Below, piece after piece: positions 38,361 through 46,678 of a stretch of 64,000 bases of DNA. Numbering within the stretch: the first letter of the stretch is position 1; each line of letters opens with the position of its first letter. A program made the position numbers and the translations under genes. Source of the stretch: Nodosilinea sp. FACHB-141 (GTDB taxonomy: Bacteria; Cyanobacteriota; Cyanobacteriia; Phormidesmidales; Phormidesmidaceae). The notes under the pieces are model-generated. The model saw only the letters and a program-made list of their open reading frames with translations. It was not told the origin of the DNA and searched no databases. Location: contig NZ_JACJPP010000007.1 in assembly GCF_014696135.1 (NCBI RefSeq), positions 62,001 through 126,000 on the forward strand, given 5' to 3'.

Positions 38361-38900
38361 TTAAGACATGGCTTGCGGCACGAAAGCGCACTCTGAATCA
38401 CGTATAGTGCCGTCAGGCATGACAGTTTGGCAGAACTTAGCGCCAGTTAGGTTGGCCTTGGTCAGGTTGGCCCCGGTCAAATTGGTGTAGCGCAGGTTGG
38501 CCCAGTAGAGGTTGGCATGGCTAAGGTCAGCTTTGGTGAAGTTAGCCCCTTCTAAATTGGCATGGCTAAGGTCAGCGTGGTCGAGACAACAGTCGCGCAG
38601 GTCAGCATTGATCAGCGTGGCCCGGTGGCAGTGAACCTTGCGCAGGTCGGCTTCGCGCAGTACGGCATTGGCCAACGAGGCACCGCGCAAATCGGCTTGG
38701 GCTAGGGTAATTTGATAGCCATCAATGTGGGTCAGGTCAGCCTGGTATAGGTTGGCCCGCGTGAGGTTAGTGCGGCGCAGATCAGCATTGGCTAGGTGGG
38801 CTGCTGCCATGTTCAACCCCTGCAAATTTAGCCCGTGCAGGTCACGGGCGCCCGACTGGTAGTAGCGATTGACGAGTTCTCTAAGGGTAGCTGGGGTCAT
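38361..38900 (-). CDS. Pentapeptide-repeat protein
   Basis: The 179-residue product consists of about 25 A(D/N)LXX repeats (ANLEGANFTKADLSHANLYW and similar). These fold as a right-handed quadrilateral beta-helix. The N-terminal 20 residues (TLRELVNRYYQSGARDLHGL) form a short cap. Such proteins are numerous in cyanobacteria and their roles are mostly unknown. No signal peptide is present, so it is probably cytoplasmic. It converges closely with the lipoprotein gene. Confidence 0.9.
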   Translation of the reverse strand: MTPATLRELVNRYYQSGARDLHGLNLQGLNMAAAHLANADLRRTNLTRANLYQADLTHIDGYQITLAQADLRGASLANAVLREADLRKVHCHRATLINADLRDCCLDHADLSHANLEGANFTKADLSHANLYWANLRYTNLTGANLTKANLTGAKFCQTVMPDGTIRDSECAFVPQAMS

Positions 38901-39034
38901 TGCTGTAATGCCCTCTAAATAACGTTAAAAAGTGCAAAAAATAATGGAGGCGGTCGTTAGACCTACCCCCATTGTCGCGCTGCGATCGCACTAGCGCATC
39001 AAGCATTACAAGAATGCTACATTTTCAGGCAAGC

Positions 39035-39379
39035 CTAGACGGCCCCCACACCTTTGCCGCGCTCATCGGACTCGGTGGTTACCTTACCTTGCTCTTCGTT
39101 TTGATTGATTTCGCGCAGTTCAGCCACACGCTCGGCTTTTTCGGCCTCTGCTTCTTCGCGTAGGTCACCGGGCTCATTGATATACATTTCAGGCTCGATC
39201 GGGTAGTTATTGGCGAGACCTTCTTTGTCTACAGTTTGCCCACCGCTGGGGTCAATAGAACTGTGAGTCTCCTCGCGGGTTTGCTTAAAATTACCGCCCT
39301 CACGCTCTTTACGGGCAGCGGTTTCTGCTGGAATAATATGCGGATCGTAATTGTCGCTTTCAGCTCTAGGGGTAGACAT
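39035..39379 (-). CDS. Small hydrophilic protein, unknown function
   Basis: The 114-residue product is highly charged and probably disordered (REEAEAEKAERVAELREINQ), with no hydrophobic core. GGAGG stands seven bases before the ATG, which supports translation. I do not recognise a family. It could be a stress-type hydrophilic protein; that is speculative. Confidence 0.65.
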   Translation of the reverse strand: MSTPRAESDNYDPHIIPAETAARKEREGGNFKQTREETHSSIDPSGGQTVDKEGLANNYPIEPEMYINEPGDLREEAEAEKAERVAELREINQNEEQGKVTTESDERGKGVGAV

Positions 39380-39623
39380 TAAAACCTCCGGTGAGAATAT
39401 AATTAAGCGATTTAGGTGGGGTAAATTTCTCAGTTACTTACCATCGCTGATGCAACTTTAGAGCGATACCTCCCCCACTTGTATCTACCAGGAGGCTGAG
39501 GCTGCCACTATGACCTTCGAAGGAGGGGTCCCACCTTATTTTTTGATGGCGAAGATAAATAATTTTGCTGTCGCTGTGCAAAGAAAATAGCGAGGCTTGG
39601 ATTTTCTAAAAAAAGGACGTCTG

Positions 39624-39938
39624 ATGGTACTAGAAGTTGCTGTCTTAACGGTTAAAGCGGGTGCTCAAATCGAGTTTGAGAATGCTTTCCAAAGAGCTTC
39701 TACTATCCTTGTCGACATGCCGGGTTATATTTCCTGCGAATTGCAGCGCTGTATTGAAACCAAAAACCAGTATGTGCTGCTGGTGCGTTGGCAGACTTTG
39801 GAAGACCACACCCTCGGGTTTCGGCGATCGCCAGAATATCAAACCTGGCGTGCTCTGCTGCATCATTTCTACGAGCCTTTTCCTACGGTTGAACACTATG
39901 AAACCGTATTGAGCCATGGAAAATTTCCCCAATCTTGA
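39624..39938 (+). CDS. Antibiotic biosynthesis monooxygenase (ABM) domain protein
   Basis: The 104-residue product has the small ferredoxin-like ABM fold (LEVAVLTVKAGAQIEFENAF, PGYISCELQRCIETKNQYVLLVRWQTLEDHTLGFR). Members act as cofactor-free oxygenases or, when single-domain, often have unknown substrates. The ATG at 39624 has an AAGGA site upstream; an upstream TTG at 39597 has none. It overlaps the following acetyltransferase by 23 bases, so the two are likely co-transcribed. Confidence 0.8.
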   Translation: MVLEVAVLTVKAGAQIEFENAFQRASTILVDMPGYISCELQRCIETKNQYVLLVRWQTLEDHTLGFRRSPEYQTWRALLHHFYEPFPTVEHYETVLSHGKFPQS

Positions 39939-40452
39939 AACTTCACGGCTGTGGCTACGCCAGGCAACTGAAGCCGACACAGATGCTATCTTTTCGCTCT
40001 TTTCAGACTCCAGGGTGACCCGGTTTCATAACCTCGATGTTTTCACTCAGCTTGATGAAGCTAAGGCGGTTATTGAACGGCGCAGAGTAGGATTTGAAAC
40101 CGATCGCGGTATCCGCTGGGCGATCGCTCTTAAGCCCAACAATTCTCTCATTGGTTCCTGCGGATTTACCTGGGATAGAGCCTTAAATCGGGCGGAGGTG
40201 GGCTATGAACTGGCTAGCCAATATTGGCGACAAGGCATCATGACTGAAGGGTTAAGCGCCATTCTCACCTACGGCTTTGAGGTAGAGGGTTTGGATAACA
40301 TTGTTGCGGAGGTGATGCTAGAAAATATTGCCTCTCAACAGTTGTTAAAAAAGCTGGGATTTCAAAGCCAAGGCGTGCTCAAAAACCACGGCTTTTGGAA
40401 AGGAAGACATCACGATTTAGAGCAGTTTTTGTTGCTCAGACCGCAGACTTAG
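39916..40452 (+). CDS. GNAT family N-acetyltransferase (RimJ/RimL type)
   Basis: The 178-residue product has the RimJ/RimL fold: LETSRLWLRQATEADTDAIF at the N-terminus, IGSCGFTWDRALNRAEVGYELASQYWRQGIMTEGL as acetyl-CoA strand and loop, and NIASQQLLKKLGFQSQGVLKNHGFWKG at the C-terminus. It would transfer acetyl from acetyl-CoA to an amine, possibly a ribosomal or other protein N-terminus. The substrate is not evident. Confidence 0.9.
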   Translation: MENFPNLETSRLWLRQATEADTDAIFSLFSDSRVTRFHNLDVFTQLDEAKAVIERRRVGFETDRGIRWAIALKPNNSLIGSCGFTWDRALNRAEVGYELASQYWRQGIMTEGLSAILTYGFEVEGLDNIVAEVMLENIASQQLLKKLGFQSQGVLKNHGFWKGRHHDLEQFLLLRPQT

Positions 40453-40480
40453 GCAGTAACCTTGCTCAGCTAAAGTCATC

Positions 40481-41953
40481 CTAAAAGTACTCCACATCGG
40501 GCAGAGTCACGGCCGCTATGCTGTAGGCCGCTTCGCCGCAGGTACGGGGAGAGGGTAACAGCTTGGTGGGGTTGGCTAACATCTCGGGGTCGAGAGCCTG
40601 GCGTACCCAGCCCATTGTCTCCAAGTCCGTTGGCGAAAACATATCGGGCATGTAGCAGCGCTTGTCGGCCCCAATGCCGTGTTCGCCCGAGATGCTGCCG
40701 CCTACCCGCACGCATAGCTTGAGAATGTCGCCGCCTAGGTCTTCTACCTGCTCTAGCTGGCCGGGGATAGCGTTGTTGTAGAGAATCAGCGGGTGTAGGT
40801 TACCGTCGCCCGCGTGAAAAACGTTGGCTACTCGATAGCCGTGCTTGTTGCCCAAAGCCTCAATCTCTTTTAGCACGTAGGGCAACTGGGTGCGGGGAAT
40901 GACGCCGTCCTGCACGTAGTAGTCGGGGCTGAGCTTGCCCATAGCAGCAAAGGCGGCCTTGCGGCCTTTCCACAGTCGTAGACGCTCGTCAGCATCGGTA
41001 GCGATGGTGATAGTGCGCGCTCCATTCTGGCGGCAGAGGTCAGCAATGCGATCGCCCGTAGCCGTCACCTCCGTCGGCAATCCATCGATCTCAATCAGTA
41101 AGATCGCCGCCGCATCGCGGGGGTAGCAGTTGGTGGCCACCACGTCTTCCACGGCGTTGAGGCTAAAGTTGTCCATCATCTCCATCCCAGCGGGGATAAT
41201 GCCCGCGCTGGTAATCGCCGACACGGCTGCCCCCGCTGCCTCCACCGAGGTGAAGTCGGCTAGCAATACCTGGATCGACTGGGGCGCTTTGAGAATCCGT
41301 AGGGTAATCTCAGTGGCGATGCCCAGGGTGCCCTCAGAGCCTACGAATAGCCCACACAGATCGTAGCCAGGGGTTTCGGCTACCTCGCCGCCGAGGGTGA
41401 CAATGTCGCCCGTGGGTAGCACCACCTTGAGACCCAGCACATGGTTAGTAGTCACCCCGTACTTAAGACAGTGCACCCCGCCCGAGTTTTCGGCCACGTT
41501 GCCCCCCACCGAGCATACCGACTGGCTGGAGGGGTCAGGAGCGTAATAAAAGCCCGCCCCGCTTACCGCTTGAGTGACCCAATTGTTGATCACCCCCGGC
41601 TGCACGACTACGCGCTGGTTGTCCAGATCCACCGAGAGAATCTGGTTCATGGTGGCAGTGACGATCAGCACCGAGTCCTCGATGGGCAATGCCCCGCCTG
41701 AGAGGCCAGTGCCCGCCCCCCGCGCCACAAAGGGAACCTGAAAGCGATCGCAGATTTTAACAGCCGCTGCCACCTGCTCTGTGGTTTTGGGCAGCACTAC
41801 CACGGCGGGTCGCTGGCGATAGCTCGTCAGTCCGTCGCACTCGTAGACCAAAATTTCTTCTTTGCGGCGCACCACGCGATCGCTCCCGAGCGCAGCGCTA
41901 AAGGCGTCAACAATCGGTGCCCAGTCAATGCGCGATCGCTCTGCTACGGTCAT
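40481..41953 (-). CDS. glcD: Glycolate oxidase/dehydrogenase subunit GlcD
   Basis: This FAD-linked oxidase oxidises glycolate to glyoxylate in photorespiration. The 490-residue product has the PCMH-type FAD-binding domain (VPFVARGAGTGLSGGALPIEDS, YAPDPSSQSVCSVGGNVAENSGG) and the C-terminal cap (VFHAGDGNLHPLILYN, GGSISGEHGIGADKR). No glcE or glcF lies next to it, as is usual in cyanobacteria, where they are unlinked. The ATG at 41953 is preferred to the one at 41962; neither has a strong ribosome site. Confidence 0.93.
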   Translation of the reverse strand: MTVAERSRIDWAPIVDAFSAALGSDRVVRRKEEILVYECDGLTSYRQRPAVVVLPKTTEQVAAAVKICDRFQVPFVARGAGTGLSGGALPIEDSVLIVTATMNQILSVDLDNQRVVVQPGVINNWVTQAVSGAGFYYAPDPSSQSVCSVGGNVAENSGGVHCLKYGVTTNHVLGLKVVLPTGDIVTLGGEVAETPGYDLCGLFVGSEGTLGIATEITLRILKAPQSIQVLLADFTSVEAAGAAVSAITSAGIIPAGMEMMDNFSLNAVEDVVATNCYPRDAAAILLIEIDGLPTEVTATGDRIADLCRQNGARTITIATDADERLRLWKGRKAAFAAMGKLSPDYYVQDGVIPRTQLPYVLKEIEALGNKHGYRVANVFHAGDGNLHPLILYNNAIPGQLEQVEDLGGDILKLCVRVGGSISGEHGIGADKRCYMPDMFSPTDLETMGWVRQALDPEMLANPTKLLPSPRTCGEAAYSIAAVTLPDVEYF

Positions 41954-42108
41954 GGCCCACACTGCTCAAGATGTCTGTGATCCTAACCTGAACTACCGTC
42001 GCCCAACAGTGCGATCGTCCCTCGTTAAAGGCTCGACCATACCGATGAGCACTCCGACAATGAATTCCTCCGTCATTCGCCCTTCCTGCGACTGGCGGTT
42101 GTTAGCCC

Positions 42109-45100
42109 TTAGGTTTCAGGCTCGTCAGACATCTTTCGAGGAATCATGTTCTCACCTTTGAGCATGCGCTTGGCCGCATCCAGCAGCATTTCCTCTAGGT
42201 AAGGCTTGGTAAAGTAGCCCTTAGCTCCTAGATCAACGGCCATCTGCCGGTGGCGATCGGCCCCTCGAGAGGTCAGCATAGCGGTGGGAACCTGGCTTAG
42301 GGCACTGTCTTTCTGCATGCGAGAGAGCAGCTCTAGACCATCCATGCGGGGCATTTCGATGTCACAGAAGACTAGGTCGCAGGGTAGGCCAGAGCGCAGT
42401 TTTTCCCAGGCTTCCTGACCGTCACGAGCCTGCTCGACCCGGTAGCCAATTTTGTTGAAGCTCATCGACAACAGTTCACGCACCGTAATCGAGTCATCCA
42501 CAATTAGCACCGTTGGGTCAGTGTGGATGACGGTCTCAACCGGTTCTTCATCTACCGTCTGCGCCCACAGCGAGGTTGAAGCATCGCGCCGCAGGCGACC
42601 GCTGGCCAGATCGATTAGCTCCAGCACGTCGGCGATCGGCATAACCCGCCCGTCGCCTAACACCGTGGCACCAGCAATGCCAATGGGCTTAGGCACCGGC
42701 CCTTCCAGCTGTTTAATCACAATCTCCTGTTCGCCAATCACTTGGTCAACTTGGAGAGCAATAAAGGTGCTGGCGCTGCGCAACACCACCATAGAGACCA
42801 CGTCCTCATCCTGAGGGCCACCGTAGACCCGACCCCGACCCAAACTGCGGTTGAAGCGCAGCAGATCGCTGAGGGGACGGAAGGGCAGCAGCGTGTCGCG
42901 CCAAAGAATGCAGGCGTGGCCCTGGGCGTCGGTTTGAATGCGCTCCTTGGGCACGTCAAACATATCCTCAACCCCATCCATTGGGAAGGCGATGCGGGCC
43001 TGGTTGTTGACGCAGCTCAGGGCCTTGGTGATGCTCAGGGTGAGTGGCAGGCGGATAGTAAAGCTGGTGCCTTTGCCCACCTCAGACTCGACGGTGATCG
43101 AGCCGCGAATGTCGGATAGGGCGGTGCGCACCACGTCCATGCCCACGCCACGCCCAGAAAAGTCATCGGCCTGGTCGCGGGTGCTAAAGCCCGGCAAAAA
43201 CAGCAGGTCGTAGACCTCAATCTCGGTCATGGTTTGGGCTTCGGCGGGGGTAATTAGCCCCTGCTTGAGGGCCTTGGCCTTAACCACCGCTGGATTGATG
43301 CCGCCGCCGTTGTCGGCGATGTAGATGACCGTTTGGTTGCCTTGGTAAAAGGCCCGCACAGTAATGGTTCCCTCTCGTCCCTTGCCCGTGGCCAGGCGCT
43401 CTTCGGGCGACTCAATGCCGTGGGTAATGGCGTTGTTGACCAAGTGGGTCATTGGATCATAGAGGCGCTCTAGAATCATTTTGTCGATCAGGGTGTCACG
43501 CCCTTCGACCACCAGCTGGGCCTCTTTGCCGCACTTCAAAGAAATATCGCGCACGGCGCGAGGCAGGCGCTCGGCGGTTTGACCGAAGGGCACCATGCGT
43601 GCCTTATTGAGACCCTCTTGCAGCTGGGTGGTAACCTGACGAAACTGGCGGGCAATCTGGTCGGTGGAGTCAATAGTGAACTCAATGTCCGACGAGGCCT
43701 CCCGCACTCGCACAATCAGCTCAATCATCTCCTGGGAGAGAGTGTGGAAGCCAGTGAAGCGGTCCATTTCGAGGGCGTCAAAGGTAGCCCCGGTGGCGTG
43801 ACCGCCGCCTCGGTCAGAGGATGAAACCCCTAAGGCAAAGGCTTGACGGTTGGCAATTAGCGAGCTTTCTAGCAGCGATCGCTCGTACAAATCGCGCATG
43901 CGCTGCCCAACGTCGTTGAGCTGGGAGACTTGGTGCAGCAGGTTATCGAGAAACTGCCGCAGGCGTTCCTGGTCTTGCTCTAGGGAGTTGCGGTTAACCA
44001 CCAGTTCTCCCACCAGGTTGCTGAGGGTGTCGAGGTGGCCCACCGAAACGCGCATGGTTTGGTCGGTGGTGTTGGCGGCTCGGCGGGGCGATCGCCTTGC
44101 TGCCTGCATCGACGCGGTCCGCCGAGTCCCTAAGCTTGGGGCTGATCCGCCGAGCTGGTCGGCTTCTTCCAACAGCTTCTCAAGATCGCCAAATTCGTCA
44201 TCGCTGCTGTCAAAGCTGGGGCTGGCGGCTGGTAGCCCGTTATCTGGCTTGCTTGGAGCCACTGTATCGATAACTGGGAACTCCTCCCCAAGCAGGGCCT
44301 CTAAATCATCGAAGCTATCGTCATCCCCACCATCGTCATCGAGACTTTGGCGGGCGGGCGTAGGGGTAGCCTCAGTGTAACCGTTGCCGTTGTAGGCATC
44401 TCCCTCAAAACCATCGAAGGCATCGTTGGACAGGCTCAGCTCGCCGTTCAAAGAACCATTTGAGTCAGCAAACAGGTCAGCTTCAAAGACAGGCTCATCT
44501 AGTAAGCTTTCCAAGTCGGCAAAGCTTGCTTCCTCCGCCGATGTCTCGGGCCACCCCCCATCCTCAAAAGAGGTGGCGGTTAGCTCAGCCCCATGGCCAT
44601 CATTGGTGGGAATGTCAAAACTGGCGTCGGCCTCGGTTGCAGCCAGCTCAGGCTCCACGATGGCTTCGTCAGGGGCGTCATCAAACGCGAGGTCAAAAGC
44701 ACTGTCGGTGAGGTTCAGCTCCCCAAATGGGTCATCTAGTAGGGCATCGGCCTCCCCAAAAAGATTTGCCGCCTCTGCCTCTGCCGCGTCTGCGTTGGGG
44801 ATGTGATTGTCTGGAGTGAACAGACGCGACGAGCCACCGCTAAATAGCCCATTATCGTTAGCGCTGGAGCCATCACCATCACCGCTTGAGCTATCCAAAT
44901 CAAGCTCTAGGTGCAGCTCAGGCATGGTGTGGGCATCGTCATCGTCGATGAAATCGTCATCGTGGAGCGAATCAAAGAAGCTATCGACCTCATTGCTGTC
45001 AGCACTGGCCGCACTGGCCTCAGCAGATTCGCCCATATCAAAGAAATCATCCAGAGGTGCGTCGGACATTTCCTCTGTGCCAAAGTTGATCTCATCGTCG

Positions 45101-46617
45101 AGAAAATCCGCCAGGGGGTCTACGGCGGCTTCGGCGACCACCGTAGACTCTGATGCCGCATCTGCGGGGAGCAAGTCGGCCACAGAATCGCCAGGATCTG
45201 TGCTTGAATTGGGCTCGCTCCCCGCAGCGGGTTCGGCTCCTGTGCCGGCATCGAGGTCGTATCCAAACAAGCTGGCCATATCGTCAATGGCAGGGTTTTC
45301 AGCGGTGTCAGGTTCGCCAGCGGTCGTCTCGGTGGCAAACAAATCGGCAAACTCAGAGTTGTCGTTATCGGCGGTAACGTCAGCGTCTAGGTCTAAATCA
45401 TCTAGAGAGACCTCTGAGAAATCCTCTTCCCAGATGTCGGTTAGGCTCGCGGGGGCACCCTCAAACAGGTCGGCCAGACTGTTGAGTTCTGCTGTTCCTA
45501 CCTCTGGACCCATATTGCCGGCTGTTCCCTGGGGCATGACGGGTTCGGTGGGCAGCGGCGTGTCAAATTGGCCAAAGACCGACTCTAAACCGGTTTCGGT
45601 CACATTGTCGGCGCTGTCTAGGGTCAGGTCTTCGAGCCAGTTTTCGGTGTCGGCTAGAGCCAGATCGTCGGCGTTGCTTTCCTCCGCAGCCGCAAACAAA
45701 TCAGCCAGGTCAAGCCCATCAGAATTGTCGTTAAGCGCTTCGGCCAGCAAGGCGTCAAGGGTGGAGTCGTCGCTACCCAACTCAGGCTCGACTGAAACGG
45801 GTAGCAGGTCTTGCAGCGTTCTGGAAGCGGCTACTTGGTTAATGCCTCCGGCTAGCACCTGATCCTGAGCCTGCTTGAGGTCTTTGATCACCACTGGCGC
45901 TAGGGTGCGGTAAGTCTGGTCAGGGTTTGCGATCGCCCGCTCAACCACCTGGGTCAGACTGCACCACTGAGCCAGCTCAAACTGTTCGCCCACGCTGTGC
46001 ATGCGCTGGCAGAGCCGGCTGAGTGCCTGGCGAGACGTGCTATTGTCGGGCTGCTTGAAGGTGGCCAGCATATCGCGCAACAGCGCCGGAACATCGCTGC
46101 GAAACACAAGCTGGAGGGCGCTGGTCTCGGGGTGAGATGCTGCCGCTACCATGGTAGAGCGCGGCGGCGTGGCGGCGGGGACAGCCGCTGGGGCGGCGGC
46201 TATTAGAGCGTCGAGGTGAGCTTCAGCCTGTACAAAAATGGGCTCCAGAGGAGCCATAATTTCCTGAGCTTGGTCGTTGGTCAAGCCAAAGGGGCTTTGC
46301 AGCTGCTCTAGCTGCTCTTGCAGCCCATCGAAAATTTGCAGCAGCATGGTTTCTAAGTCACGATCGGGACGCATCGGCGACTCTTTCATGACTTTAAAGA
46401 AGTCTTCCATGCGATGACTGGTGCGCTGAATACTGTTCAGCCCCAGCATGGCCGCCCCGCCTTTCACCGAGTGGGCCGCCCGAAACACCTCGTTCATCAT
46501 CTCCGAGTCGTTGAGGGTGTCCGCTAGGTTCAGCAAACCCTGCTCGATGGTGTTGAGATGATCCTTGGCTTCTTCAATGAAGTACCCCAAGATGCGTTTT
46601 TGATCTTCAGGCGACAT
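42109..46617 (-). CDS. hmpE: CheA-type hybrid histidine kinase HmpE/PilL-like
   Basis: The 1502-residue kinase of the third chemosensory operon has an Hpt domain with His49 (AAHSVKGGAAML) and a second Hpt-like helical region (to about 270). A very acidic Ser/Asp/Glu-rich linker (about 277-830) follows, then the dimerisation helices (HLDTLSNLVGELVVNRNSL), the ATPase domain (HLVNNAITHGIES, DNGGGIN, DFSGRGVGMD), a CheW-like domain and a receiver from about 1368 with Asp1419. The extra length over the other two kinases is the acidic linker, which repeats a short FADLF/FxDLExLL motif. The ATG at 46617 has AGAGGGGA upstream. The role in type IV pilus motility is inferred from hmp and pil homologues. 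Confidence 0.9.
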   Translation of the reverse strand: MSPEDQKRILGYFIEEAKDHLNTIEQGLLNLADTLNDSEMMNEVFRAAHSVKGGAAMLGLNSIQRTSHRMEDFFKVMKESPMRPDRDLETMLLQIFDGLQEQLEQLQSPFGLTNDQAQEIMAPLEPIFVQAEAHLDALIAAAPAAVPAATPPRSTMVAAASHPETSALQLVFRSDVPALLRDMLATFKQPDNSTSRQALSRLCQRMHSVGEQFELAQWCSLTQVVERAIANPDQTYRTLAPVVIKDLKQAQDQVLAGGINQVAASRTLQDLLPVSVEPELGSDDSTLDALLAEALNDNSDGLDLADLFAAAEESNADDLALADTENWLEDLTLDSADNVTETGLESVFGQFDTPLPTEPVMPQGTAGNMGPEVGTAELNSLADLFEGAPASLTDIWEEDFSEVSLDDLDLDADVTADNDNSEFADLFATETTAGEPDTAENPAIDDMASLFGYDLDAGTGAEPAAGSEPNSSTDPGDSVADLLPADAASESTVVAEAAVDPLADFLDDEINFGTEEMSDAPLDDFFDMGESAEASAASADSNEVDSFFDSLHDDDFIDDDDAHTMPELHLELDLDSSSGDGDGSSANDNGLFSGGSSRLFTPDNHIPNADAAEAEAANLFGEADALLDDPFGELNLTDSAFDLAFDDAPDEAIVEPELAATEADASFDIPTNDGHGAELTATSFEDGGWPETSAEEASFADLESLLDEPVFEADLFADSNGSLNGELSLSNDAFDGFEGDAYNGNGYTEATPTPARQSLDDDGGDDDSFDDLEALLGEEFPVIDTVAPSKPDNGLPAASPSFDSSDDEFGDLEKLLEEADQLGGSAPSLGTRRTASMQAARRSPRRAANTTDQTMRVSVGHLDTLSNLVGELVVNRNSLEQDQERLRQFLDNLLHQVSQLNDVGQRMRDLYERSLLESSLIANRQAFALGVSSSDRGGGHATGATFDALEMDRFTGFHTLSQEMIELIVRVREASSDIEFTIDSTDQIARQFRQVTTQLQEGLNKARMVPFGQTAERLPRAVRDISLKCGKEAQLVVEGRDTLIDKMILERLYDPMTHLVNNAITHGIESPEERLATGKGREGTITVRAFYQGNQTVIYIADNGGGINPAVVKAKALKQGLITPAEAQTMTEIEVYDLLFLPGFSTRDQADDFSGRGVGMDVVRTALSDIRGSITVESEVGKGTSFTIRLPLTLSITKALSCVNNQARIAFPMDGVEDMFDVPKERIQTDAQGHACILWRDTLLPFRPLSDLLRFNRSLGRGRVYGGPQDEDVVSMVVLRSASTFIALQVDQVIGEQEIVIKQLEGPVPKPIGIAGATVLGDGRVMPIADVLELIDLASGRLRRDASTSLWAQTVDEEPVETVIHTDPTVLIVDDSITVRELLSMSFNKIGYRVEQARDGQEAWEKLRSGLPCDLVFCDIEMPRMDGLELLSRMQKDSALSQVPTAMLTSRGADRHRQMAVDLGAKGYFTKPYLEEMLLDAAKRMLKGENMIPRKMSDEPET

Positions 46618-46678
46618 GTCAATTCCCCTCTGAATGCTTTTCGACCGTGTCCGGCTCACTCCCGTTGACTAACTGCAC

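Noticed and set aside
44807..45862. 351-codon plus-strand frame opposite the hmp kinase
   Set aside because: It is the Ser-rich shadow of the acidic linker (Asp/Ser codons read backwards). It has no ribosome site and no family resemblance.
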